From: Vicia villosa
Lineage: Eukaryota; Streptophyta; Magnoliopsida; Fabales; Fabaceae
NCBI RefSeq assembly: GCF_029867415.1
Contig: NW_026705324.1
Span: 558,001 to 622,000 of the forward strand
Direction of reading: 5' to 3'
Length of the DNA: 64,000 bases
Made by a program: the position numbers and the translations under genes. A model generated the notes under the pieces. The model was not told the origin of the DNA. It did not search any database and worked only from the letters and a program-made list of their open reading frames with translations. This document shows positions 41,401 to 52,748 of the stretch, piece after piece; position 1 is the first letter of the stretch, and each line of letters opens with the position of its first letter.

Positions 41401-43215
41401 ATGGCCACACCAATGAAGACTGTTAGACGCAACCCCTCTTATTCTTTCCTGAATCCGAATATGGATTCCATTGGGTGTTTAGCAAAGAAGATTACGCCAG
41501 ATGAGACAACCAACTTCAGAAAGGAATATGGGTACATTCTGAGTCTTCTCAAGATGCCGTTCACCAAATACGAGCAAGAAGGGGTTCATACTTTGCTTCA
41601 GTTCTATAATCCTTCCCTCCGCTGCTTCACGTTCACCGACTACCTCTTGGTTCCTACATTGGAAGAGTATTCCCTATTTCTTGGCCTCCCTATAAAGAAG
41701 GAAGTGCCGTACTATAGCACCATGAAAGCCCCCGATTCCATTGAAATTGCTAAGGCTCTTTATTTGAGCAAGTCGGTCGTGGAAGCAAATCTTACCAAGA
41801 AGGGAGGAGGTTTTGGTTTTTGCATGGATTTTCTGGTTAAAAGGGGTTGTGAGGCTGCTGAAGCAAAGGAATGGGACACATTTAGGGCTATCTTGGCTCT
41901 AAGTATATATGGCATCGTGATGTTCTCAGACGTTCCTAATTTTGTTGACATGAATGCAATTCATATGTTCATCTTGAAGAATCCGGTTCCTACGCTTTTG
42001 GGGGATGTTTACCACTCCATTCATCACAAGAATGGTCAGAAGGGAGGTAAGGGAGGTCTGGTTAGATTCTGCGCTCCGTTGTTATACCGGTGGTTCAGGT
42101 CACATCTGCCTGAGCGTGGAGCTTTCGTTGATAGTAGGCACACATCTAAATGGGCTGAAAGGGTTATGGGGCTGAGGGCTAAAGATATTGTCTGGTACAA
42201 TAGCGCTTTAGATGACAAGGAAGTTATTATGAGTTGCGGAAAGTTCAAAAACGTACCTCTCATGGGTCTTAGGGGCGGAATCAACTATAACCCCGTCTTG
42301 GCCAGAAGAACGTTTGGATATGCTTTTATCAGTCCACCTGAGCAGACAGAGATAGCTGAGAACATTTTCTATCATGTGGTCACCGACAATGGGCAGATGG
42401 CAGAAGCTGTACAAGCCTGGAAGAGTATTTGTTGGAGAGATAAGAAACATTTTGGTCAGCGAGATTGTGCTACTTACGAGGATTATACTAAGTGGGTCGA
42501 GTCTGTGGTTGCTGTTCAAGGGATGCCTTTTCCTCCTAAGGACCCTTTGTACCCTCCCGCTGGTAAACAACCCAACATTGTTTCCATGCCCTGTTATAAT
42601 CAAACTGTTGAGCAGAATCGGAAATTGACCGAACAAATGGAAACAATGCAAGTTAAGATGAATACTGATAGGCAGGAGAAGCTTTCTGCTCTTCATAAGT
42701 TGAAAATGAGAGAAATAGAGCTTGAAGAATTGTATGCTAGAGGAAGTACTTCTCAGAAGAAGCCAAGAATGACTGTGAATTCTAAAACTACTGAAACTCA
42801 AGAGAAGAAGCTGAAGGAACATTACGAGACTCAGTTGGCAGATTTGACTAAAAGACTCCAGATTCAGACTGAAAATGCCAATTCAGAGAAGACTCGTCGA
42901 AAGAAAGCAGACAAACTCTTGTTGGATCGCCAGAATACCATAGAGAAGTGTTATGAAGAGATCCGAAATCTGAAGGGCCAGATAAGAGAAAAAGACCAGA
43001 GTAATGTCCAAGTTCAAGAGGAAGCTAGGTATTGGGAGGTGAAGAATCGCAACATGGAAACAATGCATTTCAGAAAAGACCTGCTGATTCAAGAGATCAT
43101 TAAGAGGCCCACCCGTGCTGAGACCAAGAAGCTCTTTGAAGAAATGAAGACTTGGAGTGATAAGAACATTGGAGATAGCCCTCTTCGCCATTTGGACATG
43201 GGAGATCCTGCTTGA
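41401..43215 (+). CDS. ORF1 protein of B (Ogre-specific)
   Basis: A 604-codon ORF starting MATPMKTVRRNPSYSF; the ATG at 41326 is less likely since its extra residues look like translated UTR. Residues about 30-370 match ORF1 of A (LLQFYNPSLRCFTFTDY, LVPTLEEYSLFLG, NFVDMNAIHMFILKNPVPTLL, GGINYNPVLARRTFGY). From about residue 405 to 575 there is a long charged coiled coil. The domain is of the DUF7745 / plant-mobile-domain-like type from memory; the role in the element is unknown. The ORF is intact. Confidence 0.87.
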   Translation: MATPMKTVRRNPSYSFLNPNMDSIGCLAKKITPDETTNFRKEYGYILSLLKMPFTKYEQEGVHTLLQFYNPSLRCFTFTDYLLVPTLEEYSLFLGLPIKKEVPYYSTMKAPDSIEIAKALYLSKSVVEANLTKKGGGFGFCMDFLVKRGCEAAEAKEWDTFRAILALSIYGIVMFSDVPNFVDMNAIHMFILKNPVPTLLGDVYHSIHHKNGQKGGKGGLVRFCAPLLYRWFRSHLPERGAFVDSRHTSKWAERVMGLRAKDIVWYNSALDDKEVIMSCGKFKNVPLMGLRGGINYNPVLARRTFGYAFISPPEQTEIAENIFYHVVTDNGQMAEAVQAWKSICWRDKKHFGQRDCATYEDYTKWVESVVAVQGMPFPPKDPLYPPAGKQPNIVSMPCYNQTVEQNRKLTEQMETMQVKMNTDRQEKLSALHKLKMREIELEELYARGSTSQKKPRMTVNSKTTETQEKKLKEHYETQLADLTKRLQIQTENANSEKTRRKKADKLLLDRQNTIEKCYEEIRNLKGQIREKDQSNVQVQEEARYWEVKNRNMETMHFRKDLLIQEIIKRPTRAETKKLFEEMKTWSDKNIGDSPLRHLDMGDPA

Positions 43216-43616
43216 ATGTTGATTTTGTTGTAGAATCACCACCAGATTTGTTGGATGGGATTCCTGATTTTGTTTCTGTATTTGTTGGCTCATGGGGAGC
43301 AGAATATTTTGTACTTCAAAAAACTTGGTTGTGGAATTAATCGATTATGCTTCCTTATCCTGTTTGTTTATCTCAGTTGTGCTTATCTTGGGTTTGCTTC
43401 ACTATCTTCTCCGTTATCTTGCGTTGTTGGTTTGAGACAAAGCTAAAAGTCTTGAAAATAATAAAACATGCACACATGCACCCATGCACTCATAGCATAT
43501 TGCATTTACAGGTTTTTATCAGATTCTAATTGGGGTCCCTTCCAACACAGATTTCTTCTCCGACGACGAAGCTGACTTTCTTACATCCTTACCGCACCAG
43601 GGGTAACGAGAGAATC
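43216..43616 (+). other. ORF1-gag interval of B
   Basis: Mostly T-rich non-coding sequence with acceptor-like TTACAG and TATCAG near 43511-43522. From 43530 the gag frame is open without an ATG and encodes a conserved HPYRTR motif shortly before the gag ATG. Confidence 0.55.
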
Positions 43617-45153
43617 ATGGATCAATTTGAGCAGAATCAGGCTGCCCTCCGTAGGGATATGGATGTTATGGGGGAAAGAATGACCCAACTTATGGAGACT
43701 CTTCATGTCGTTGTCCAAGGACAGGAAGAGCTCAGAAAGAGCGTTGCTGGGCTGATCAAAGATACTCCTACCAATTCTGCTGATGGAGGAGTGAGAACTA
43801 AGGAGGTTCCTGCTGAGGGGATACCGAAGGTAGTGGATGACCACCATGAGGTCATTGACCTTGAACATGATCTTACTGCTGAGTTGACTGAGACTGCTAA
43901 GATGTACCAAGCTCTTGAAGAACGCCTTAAGGCCGTTGAGGTTGCTAAAACTTCGAGTTTCGACACTGCTGCTATGTGTTTGGTACCTGGGATTGTTATT
44001 CCCCCGAAGTTCAAAGTGCCGGATTTTGATAAGTACAAGGGAGTTACCTGCCCAGAGACTCACATTCGTTCCTACTGCCGTAAGATGGCCGCTCACGCTG
44101 GGAACGAACCTCTGCTTATGCACTTCTTCCAGGATAGTCTCACTGGAGCCCCGTTAGAGTGGTATATGAAGCTCGAGAGGTCTAATGTTAGTACTTGGGG
44201 AGAACTTGTTGATGCCTTCTTGAAACAATACCACTACAATACTGCTATGGCTCCTAGCCGTGCACAACTGCAAAATATGTCACAGAAATCTGAAGAGTCC
44301 TTTAAGGAATACGCCCAGAGATGGCGTGAACTTGCTGCTCGAGTTCAACCTCCCTTATTGGACCGAGAATTGATTGATCTGTTTATGGGAACTCTGAAGG
44401 GGCCGTATCTTCAACACATGGTTAGTAATACTTCTCCTTCCTTTTCGGATGTAGTCATCATTGGTGAGAGGGTTGAGAACTGTGTCAAAGCTGGTACCAT
44501 TCAAGGTGTCACTAGTCCTAGCACCTCAAGTGGTAATGGTAAGAAGCCGTATTCTGGGTTTGTGAAGAAGAAGGAAGGTGAGACTAGCTCTGCCTCTGTT
44601 GACCAAAGCCGAGCTCCTGCATATTCTGCTGTTCCACCTCCTTATTATCCGATGCCTTATGCTGTTCCTGGTCCATATGTCCCTCAGGCATATGCTGCCG
44701 CTCTCCCACAACCATGGATGACACCCCAACAGCCTTTCGTACCACAACAACAAGCTGCTGCTCCTCAGAATCGTCAACAGAACCCTAGACCTCAAGGTCA
44801 AAGGGGCCCACAAAGAACAAGATTCCAAGATAGGCGTATTGATCCGGTTCCGATGTCATATGCTCAACTCCTCCCTCAGTTGCTTGCTGGCCAATTGGTA
44901 CAACTCCGTGAGCTTGGACCTCCACCTAGTCCTCTCCCTCCTGGTTATGATGTTAATGCTCGATGTGAATTTCATTCTGGGGCTCCAGGCCATACTATTG
45001 AAAAGTGTAGAGCATTCAAGTTGAAGGTTCAGGATCTCCTTGACGACAAGCTTATCTCATTCACTCCTACTGGTCCCAATGTGCAGAATAATCCTATGCC
45101 TCCTCATGCTGGTGCGACCAATGCTATTGAGTTATGTGATGATCAAATCCTAG
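43617..45153 (+). pseudogene. gag: Gag of B, cut by insertion of E
   Basis: Starts MDQFEQNQAALRRDMDVM with a coiled coil at residues 1-40. The capsid domain lies at about residues 120-290 (YKGVTCPETHIRSYCRKM, FFQDSLTGAPLEWYMKLE, SFKEYAQRWRELAARV). A Pro/Gln/Tyr-rich linker is followed by a zinc-binding CEFHSGAPGHTIEKC near residue 449. The frame is interrupted inside a codon at 45153 by E; the TSD lies at 45149-45153. The phase matches the continuation at 55456, so the frame was open before E arrived. Confidence 0.92.
45149..45153 (+). repeat. target site duplication of E, left
   Basis: CCTAG, identical to 55451-55455. Confidence 0.95.
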
Positions 45154-47855
45154 TGAAACAACTGGATCGAAATCATCAAAATGAAATCAATGAAGTCGCC
45201 ATCGATTGTTTATTTATCCCAAAAAATGGGAAAGGAAAACATCGAGTAAAACCTATAAAGAAAACAAACAACGGTCTTACGACCCAGAGAACTAGGTAAG
45301 GGTGTCGGTTACGCAAGGAGAAGGGATTAGCACTCCTCACGTCCGTCGTACTCGACAGGATCCGCTCTTGTTAGTCTAAATCTAAGGGTGTTATCTAGAA
45401 ATCTAAAGCTAAAACTAAAGGGAAACGCTCGAAGGAAGAAGAGAAAAGAAACACGGGGAAAAGAAAGGAAATATATACAAGATTCTGCTCGTTCAGGCCC
45501 CGCGACCTAATGCCTACGTATCCCGATTAAGGAATCAGAGCAGCCGTAGTTCGGCTTAAAACATTTTGTGTATGTGTGATGTTAAACGTCGCGTTCCACT
45601 GCTGCTCGACCTTTGGAGACTTACACAATTGTCGTGGAACGGAGTTAACATGTGCATAAAAGAAAATAAACAAAAATCGAACAAAACATTTTAAAATGAA
45701 AAGAAAATATAAAAGATGAATGTATATACAAAAATAAGTAGCTAAAAAGGAAAATAACAAGTTAAAATATTTTTGTGGTTTTTAATATGAAAATGAATAT
45801 AAAGTGTAAATTTAAAATAAAAACATGTTTTTGTATTTTTGTGATATCATATTAGAAATTAAAACAAATATTAAAATAAAACTAAAATGCAAATAAAATA
45901 TAAAGTAAAATAGAAATGGGCTTAAAAACAAAACAAAAGAAAGGTGTGATTAAGACTGGGGCGCTGGGCCCATATGTAGCTAGCCCAAAGACAAAAGAGT
46001 CTGCCAGAAAGGGGGGTGCGCAAGAAATGGGCTGAAGGCCCAATGGCCCACACACAACATAGAATTGATGGAAACCCTAAAACTAGCTTGGTCCGCCTCA
46101 CTCTTCTTCTCTCTCACGGCTCTGCTCTTGACCGAAACAAAAACAACAACGAATCCAAACTCTCGACCTCATTCTCTCTGCTCAGAAATCCTCACTAGGT
46201 TCTCTCACTCTCGGTATCTCAGCAAACACTCAATAATCAGAACTCAAAGAAATCTAATCAAATAATTTCAAAGCAAACACACATCAACAACAAACACGGA
46301 GCAACAACAACTAACAATAAACTCTGCTTATCGCCTTCAACAACATGTCTCTCTCGCTCTCTCATCTCTCGCTCATCTCTTTTACCTATGCTCTGTTTCG
46401 ATCTCTCCCTTCAGTTGCATCGTAAACAAAAACCAAAACCACCACTAAACTATAAACTCTCTCGATGCAAATAACCACAACATCACCCAACCCTAAACTA
46501 CTACTAGGCATCAAATCTAATTCAAACATAGTTATAGCAAGCATCACAACATGATTAACTCAGCAACTAGCGTAGCATTGAAATATAGTATCACAACAGG
46601 CAAACATACAACCAAACAACAGCCGAATACATCACATGATAAATGGAAGAGGATAGAACCTGGATTCAAAGCAGAGACAATAAGAGAAGACCAGAGGCGA
46701 AACAATAAGCTTCCTTACGCCCTGAAGATGCGATTCAGATTCAATTGATGATTCGTCGGTGATGCTTGCTTCTAATAATCTGCAGGTGGAATGAAACGTG
46801 ACGCAAGAGCGGGTTGTGTGATTCAGTTGATGACGTGAAATTGTTGGCTCGGTTACACTTGCGATGATCACTTCGTCGTGTCCGTGTTTGTTGATGAAAT
46901 AGAGATGCAGATTTGGAGATGACGTTGCGATGTAGGTGTTGTTGTTGATGAGTTCTGATGGAGGTTTGTTATAGGTTGCAAGTTTTATGGAATTCTGTTG
47001 AAGCGTATGAAATGATGATGATGCTGATAATTGTGAATGATTATGAAGATCTGAAAGTGATTATGGTGGTGGATCGGCTGTTGTAATTTGTGCAGAAATG
47101 GAAGGTTTGTGTATGAAAGTTTGGAGGAGAATTCTGGTAGAATTTTAGCAGCATAACAGTGTGATTTTTCTCCTCCCCCTTCTTGTGAGAATGAAGTGTT
47201 ATTTATAGGCTGAGAAGTGAGAATGGTGTGAGGAAAATTGGAGGGAGAGTTTGTTGCAAAATCTGGAAATTTGGAGAATGATCCGTGTGAACATCTCTGT
47301 GATGAATTCTCAGCCTTTGATAATTCTTGAATGAGTGGCTGAGATGTATAGTCGTGAAAGTTCTGAATTTTTCTCTTTGGAGCAAACAAAGTGTGACTCT
47401 TGTAGTGTGAAATTTGAATTGAATCTGATTTTGGTGGAAACGTAAACTGGGCTGGCTGGAAAACGTGAACTTCTGATGAAGAGAAAAACGTGAATTGCCT
47501 CTTTTGTGGGTCCCCACCTGTAAAATTGAATGAAAACCAAAAAGCAAAAATAATACTAAAACTAATAATGGTTAATAACTAAAAGACTAACAAAAAAAAG
47601 AATTAAAGAAAGAAATTTTAAAAGATGGAAAAGATTACAAAATGATTTTAATTTTAATTAGTAATTCAATTTCAAGAAATTTTAAAATTTGAATTAACAA
47701 TTAAAATTAAAAATCAAAACTAATAATGACTTAAAAATAGAAAAGGGCATATTTTTGTAATTTTAGATTAATGATTAGTAAACATAAAATGTAATCGAAT
47801 AAAATGCAATGATGCAAATGAGATGGAATTGTAGGGTAAAAATCAGGGTGCAACA
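45154..47855 (-). repeat. 3' LTR of E
   Basis: 2702 bases, TGTTGCACCC start (on - strand at 47855) and TTTCA end at 45154. Contains a TATA box CTATAAATAA on the - strand at 47199-47208 and the shared LTR box at 45511-45555. Differences from the right copy were seen near 45793, 46532 and 47753. Confidence 0.95.
47199..47208 (-). promoter_or_regulatory. TATA box of E LTR
   Basis: CTATAAATAA on the - strand, 650 bases into the LTR. The copy in the right (promoter) LTR is at 54794-54803. Confidence 0.6.
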
Positions 47856-47871
47856 GCTGCCCCTATTTAAG
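47856..47871 (-). other. polypurine tract of E
   Basis: On the - strand CTTAAATAGGGGCAGC, directly before the LTR start TGTTGCACCC; the same tract as in B. Confidence 0.9.
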
Positions 47872-48084
47872 TTTCTTCTATCAGGAGATAGGAGATACTT
47901 AAATACAAACAAAACCCGATTTTTAGCCTAAGATGCCCCAAGAATGATATGAATGCATGCTTCTTCTTTTTTTAATGATATGATATGAGACAAACTCGAA
48001 TCTTCGTGGGGAATATAGCGCCACGAGAGACAAACTGTTAATGGAACAAGCACAAGACCTGATGAAAGAGATAATTGAAGAAAT

Positions 48085-48323
48085 GTATCACAACATCCAG
48101 GAATGGATCTGAGTGAAGTGAGAAATCACGATATCAGAGAATAAATCTGAATAAGGTGAGAAAGGTATCACGACATCCAGGAATGGATCTGAATGAAGTG
48201 AGAAATCACGATATCAGAGAATAAATCTGAATAAGGTGAGAAAGGTATCACGACATCAGGAATGGATCTGAATGAAGTGAGAAATCACAATATCAGAGAA
48301 TAAATCTGAAAAAAGTGAGAACC
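48085..48323 (-). repeat. 80-bp tandem repeat, three copies
   Basis: GTATCA starts at 48085, 48165 and 48245. Each unit contains CCAGGAATGGATCTGA and ATATCAGAGAATAAATCTGA. Confidence 0.88.
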
Positions 48324-48570
48324 AAGATGAAGCATGGTTGTAAGGGAACCAAGATGAAGCATGGTTGTAATGGAAACCAAGATAAAACAAGGTTGTAATG
48401 GAAACCAAGATGAAACAAGGTTGTAAAGGAAACCAAGATGAAACAAGGTTGTAAAGGAGACCAAGATGAAACATGGTTGTAAGAGGAACCAAGATGAAAC
48501 AAGGTTGTAAAAAGAACCAAGATAAAACATGGTTGTAAAGAGAACCTAGATAAAACATGGTTGTAGAGGG
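48319..48570 (-). repeat. 28-bp tandem repeat, about nine copies
   Basis: AACCAAGATGAAACAAGGTT-like units start near 48320, 48347, 48376, 48403, 48431, 48459, 48487, 48515 and 48543. Each has inverted arms AACC/GGTT, extended to AACCA/TGGTT in some copies. Confidence 0.88.
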
Positions 48571-49707
48571 AACACATCCGGAATAAACATCGGATAAACA
48601 AGACAAATGAACCAAAGGGATAAATCCGTATTGAATAATGCCAAGTAAGTTGGACTTTGATCTCAAAGTGAAAATGCAAATGAATATGAATTTGTTTCTA
48701 TGCATGATATGAAATTTTTCTATGCATGATATGAATGATTAATGCAATGCATTTATTTCTGACAACTAAGAAAGACTCCTTTGTGCGGCAGAAAGGGATA
48801 TCTGATTCCTCAACACATGGAACATTGCCCAAAGCTCTTCAATCAAATTTGTGAACTGTACTAAACTGATCCTTTGAGAGGGACTGATAAATTGCTTGGA
48901 GACTCTCTTGAAGAAGATTTCCCCAGCTTGACTGATTGATGTAACACAACTGATCATGGCTCCAGCTTGAATAATCTAGAATGACAGCTTTATTAGGCAT
49001 TTGGAAACACTTGCCCCAGCATTAGTCTTGAAAGAGATATGATAAACCAGATCTGAGAATAACTTGCACTGAGATAAACCTTTGAAAAGAACCTTGAAGT
49101 GAAATGCCCCTGATGAGATCACAGACCAATTTCTCGACTGTTTGAAATTCCTTGATGAGGAATGTTGTTTAGAAGCAAAAATGTTTGTTCAAAACTGGTA
49201 ATCTAAATGCAAAGAACATGCAGATTTTTTTGAAATCAACAGAAATGGCATTATAAAGCAAATAGAAAGACAAAGAAACATGGAATTTGAAGTGAAAAGT
49301 AAAGCAAATAAATCCAGGCAAATGATTGGCACAACTTTAGGAGTCAGGTTAACGCAACCTTGTTGTAGTATGCTTTCAAACTAAACCTGGCCTCAATTAG
49401 GACTTTTGAAGGTTGTAATGTGGCCTGGTTCATGGTTTAAGAAACAAAGGATATAAGGCTCAAAATTTATTTGTACCCGCCCCTTCTTCATGATGAACTT
49501 CCATCCTACATTCAGTTAATTCAACCTATGCATTCAGGTTTTCAAGAGAACTTGGAATTTGCAGCACTTGTTTGGCAATGATGATTCAGAAGCCAAGGAA
49601 TATACTTTGAGATGGCAGTCACTTCTTTTTTTACAACATTTTGTTGTTTTGGAATTTATTGACTTCTCTCTTTTTTTTTTTTTACTTTTGATATCCCTAA
49701 CTTTTGC

Positions 49708-49792
49708 CTGAACTGTTTTATTTGAGATTTACAGTCAGCGGGATGCCCCAATATATATTTTGCCTAAGTCTCCTTCAAAGGTTTTGACTTAG
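49708..49792 (-). other. two post-coding hairpins of E
   Basis: On the - strand: CTAAGT/ACTTAG with inner CCTT/AAGG (49792-49764), and CTGACTGT/ACAGTTCAG (49738-49708). Flanks are CCCG before and GCAAAA after, as in A, B and D. Confidence 0.82.
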
Positions 49793-50511
49793 CGGGATTT
49801 TCTTGAACTTTTTTTTCATTTTTTTTGAAAGATAGTGATTGCCTTGCTTAACAATTGAGGAGAACCATCATCATCACTTTTGACTTTGAAGGACGTCTTC
49901 GACACTTCTTGGACGTGTGCGAAGGAAAGCTTGAAATTGCGACCTTATTGAAAGGTATCTTGAATGAAACTCTTGTATTTGAATGCAAAGATGAATAAAC
50001 TGAAAACTACCCATCCCCAGGTTAAAATTGCGGGTTTTTTCATTTAAAAAGAAAACTCCAACTTCGAAGGCTCTGAGGGGTTGACAAGGGATTAACTTCC
50101 TTATTTCTCCAGTGTTTGGGAATTGAAACAAGGCCTGTACATCATCAGCAAAGTTTTATTCAAAAGCACACTAACAGCAATCATGGGTATCTTGTTTTCA
50201 TCATCCTCCCTCAAATCTTTGCATAGACAACATGGTAAATAAAACAAATAAAAGAAACATATTTTTTTGTTTTTTTTTTTTTTTGAAAGAAATAAAGCAG
50301 TAAATGAGAAGAATTGAATCAAAACATGCAATGCTCATTTCATTTACAATTAACAGTAGGAAACAAACAAGTTTGAAAAGTAAACAGACATTACAATTGA
50401 AAGAAATGCAAACAGTAAAGAAACATGGCCTAATGACTAATCAGCAACAAGGATGAGCTGTCCCGTCTGAAACACTTGGCTTTAGGAGAGAATCTGACTT
50501 TGATTGAAACT

Positions 50512-52002
50512 TCATTTGTTAGGAACTGGAAAAGGATTGTTGACAACATTTGGAGTACGAGCCGTGAAATCTATCACCTTTCCCCTGACCAACTCTTGCA
50601 CTCTAATCTTCAGTGCGTAACAATGCTCTAAATCATGACCAGCAGCTCCCTGATGGTACTCACAGTGAAGATCAGCCCTGAATCCAGCAGGAGGAGGATC
50701 TCGAGGAGTAAAAGACCTTGTAGTAATCAAGCCTAGTTGAACCAAGTGAGGATACAATTCAGTATAAGTCATTGGAATAGGATCGAACTCTGTTTTAGGC
50801 CTTGCAGCACGATTCTGATTCTGACCGGTATTCTGATGAGGAACTTGGACAACAGCTACCTGAGGTTGACCATAATGTTGAGCTCTTTGTCGAGGCCTTT
50901 CAACAGCACTAGTTTCACCTTCTTTCTTCTTTTGGAAGCCCCCAAAAGGTTTCTTTGAAGAATCAACAACAACAGACACTTTTCCTTTCTTAATTCCTTC
51001 TTCTAGCCTTTGACCAATTGTTACCAAATCAGTGAAATTTGAAGACACACTTCCAATCATCTTCTCCCAAAAGAAAGGAGAGAGAGTATCCATGAACAAG
51101 CTAGTCAATTCTTTCTCAGACAGAGGTGGTTCAACTTGGGAAGCCAATTCTCTCCAACGTTGAGCATATTCTTTGAAAGATTCCTTTTCCTTCTGAGCCA
51201 TATTCTGAAGTTGACGACGGTCAGGTGCCATATCCAGATTATACTTGTATTGTTTCATGAATGCATCAGCTAAATCTTGGAAACTTTGAACACAACCCTT
51301 TTCCAAACTCATGTACCACTTCAGTGAAGCACCACTTAAACTATCTTGAAAGCAATGAATGAGCAAATTTTGGTTGTTGGTATAAGCAGTCATCTTTCTG
51401 TAGTACATGGTCAAATGATTTCTTGGACAAGTATGCCCCTTATACTTCTCAAACTCAGGAACTTTGAACTTGGAAGGCATGACAAGATTTGAAACAAGAC
51501 CCATATTATCAGCATTCACACTAAAGAAATTGCTTCCTTCCATAGCTCTTAGTCTCTTTTCCAATGCCTGATATTGCTCACGGACTTCTTCAACTTCACC
51601 ACAATCTCCTTGACTAACACTTCGAGAACCAACAGAACGGTAATCATAGAGAGGATTGTCATAACGAGCTGGAACAGCTTGAGCAGTAGTATGAACAACA
51701 GGTGGAGGTTCAGAAAAGACTGGAGGTTGAAATACCTGCCTCGAAGTTTGACCCACCATAGAAGCATTGACATATGTTGGGGAGAAATTCTCAGGTAACC
51801 CAAATTCTGGCCAAGTAGAAGGTGGCTTCTGAGCAAGTGAAGGATCAACAACAGCAGTTGCGACTTCGGAAATAACAGTTCTCTGAGGTGGATCAGTCCT
51901 TGCCATCAACACTTGCATCATCTCAGTAAGCTTAATCATGCTTGATTTCAACTCATCAATTTCCATTCTAACTTCCATGTTATACTTCTCTTGGTCTGCC
52001 AT
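50512..52002 (-). CDS. gag: Gag of E
   Basis: An intact 496-codon ORF from MADQEKYNMEVRMEIDEL; the frame is open upstream to 52065 without ATG and includes HRYGTR. A coiled coil lies at residues 1-40, the capsid domain at about 165-345 (YKGHTCPRNHLTMYYRKM, CFQDSLSGASLKWYMSLE, SFKEYAQRWRELASQV), and the zinc-binding CEYHQGAAGHDLEHC near residue 447. It stops shortly after the NNPFP motif that in A and B lies inside gag-pro, so the ORF ends at the gag/pro border. It is the only protein the element could make and would let its RNA be packaged. Confidence 0.92.
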   Translation of the reverse strand: MADQEKYNMEVRMEIDELKSSMIKLTEMMQVLMARTDPPQRTVISEVATAVVDPSLAQKPPSTWPEFGLPENFSPTYVNASMVGQTSRQVFQPPVFSEPPPVVHTTAQAVPARYDNPLYDYRSVGSRSVSQGDCGEVEEVREQYQALEKRLRAMEGSNFFSVNADNMGLVSNLVMPSKFKVPEFEKYKGHTCPRNHLTMYYRKMTAYTNNQNLLIHCFQDSLSGASLKWYMSLEKGCVQSFQDLADAFMKQYKYNLDMAPDRRQLQNMAQKEKESFKEYAQRWRELASQVEPPLSEKELTSLFMDTLSPFFWEKMIGSVSSNFTDLVTIGQRLEEGIKKGKVSVVVDSSKKPFGGFQKKKEGETSAVERPRQRAQHYGQPQVAVVQVPHQNTGQNQNRAARPKTEFDPIPMTYTELYPHLVQLGLITTRSFTPRDPPPAGFRADLHCEYHQGAAGHDLEHCYALKIRVQELVRGKVIDFTARTPNVVNNPFPVPNK

Positions 52003-52728
52003 TCTTTGTCTAACAGCAGCTCTAGTTCCGTAGCGGTGTTGAGGAAACAGCTTGACGATCAACAACTAACTGGAGAAAGAACAACTGGAAATAAGATCTC
52101 GGGCAACCTGGACATAATGTGAGAACTATGCAATGACATGCAATGCAAGATGTAATGCCAGATGCAAACAAGTAACCAGCAGAACCACAGTAACCAATAG
52201 GATCAGAACTCAGTCACCATCAAACAGAAATGGAACCACTCGAACAAGAACCATAGTCACCAGCAATGTACCTGTAAATTGATTGATTCCCGCCCCCCTC
52301 ACGGGTGAATCTAAGCCTGGATAGGTCAAAAAGCCAACAGAGGATCGAACGTAGGCGCCATCATACGATGTTGCCTCGTTCCACCAAGCTCTGCCCGTGG
52401 ATACGTGATCAGATCAATCAGGCATACGCCTTCTGTCCGTCACGGCCACTCTAGTCCTAGTTCCTATGGTATCACTCATAGCCGGTGTATTGGGCCTTTT
52501 ACCTCAGTAACATCCCACCCACCAAAAAAACAGCAGATCCAGAACAGTATATATACAGAACACCAGATAACCAGAATATAACAGCAAATAAAGCAATATA
52601 TACAAATATACAAATAAAGCAATATATACAAATATACAAATAAAGCATGAAGAAAGAAAACACCCAAAGATAAAAACAAACAAGAGCTAGGACTGACACT
52701 CGGGATGGGCCTAGCAAAGGTCAATCTT
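52003..52728 (-). other. 5' UTR of E
   Basis: Leader between PBS and gag; ORF1 is absent. An acceptor-like TTCTTTCTCCAG (- strand, CAG at 52070-52072) lies 67 bases before the gag ATG. A short AAATAAAGCAATATATAC repeat occurs two to three times near 52585-52645. Confidence 0.65.
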
Positions 52729-52746
52729 TCCCCAGTGAAGTCGCCA
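52729..52746 (-). other. primer binding site of E, variant
   Basis: On the - strand TGGCGACTTCACTGGGGA, two bases after the LTR end. It differs from the A/B/D site at three central positions. Confidence 0.85.
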
Positions 52747-52748
52747 GC

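Larger units (their letters stand above)
47872..50511 (-). other. 3' UTR of E
   Basis: Non-coding 2.6 kb after gag. It contains the 80-bp and 28-bp minisatellites (48085-48570), the two post-coding hairpins (49708-49792), and stretches shared with D. No trace of protease or pol was recognised. ORFs across the minisatellites are repeat artefacts. Confidence 0.85.

Noticed and set aside
45154..45299. C-terminal 48 residues of the apparent B gag ORF
   Set aside because: This part is translated from the LTR of E; the real gag of B breaks at 45153.
46985..47547. His-rich and Phe-rich ORFs in the LTR of E
   Set aside because: Frame-by-frame overlap and low complexity; duplicated at 54580-55142 only because they are in LTRs.
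48256..48705. Overlapping ORFs with repeated FYLGSFYN-like units
   Set aside because: Translations of the 28-bp minisatellite in three frames of E, not a gene.
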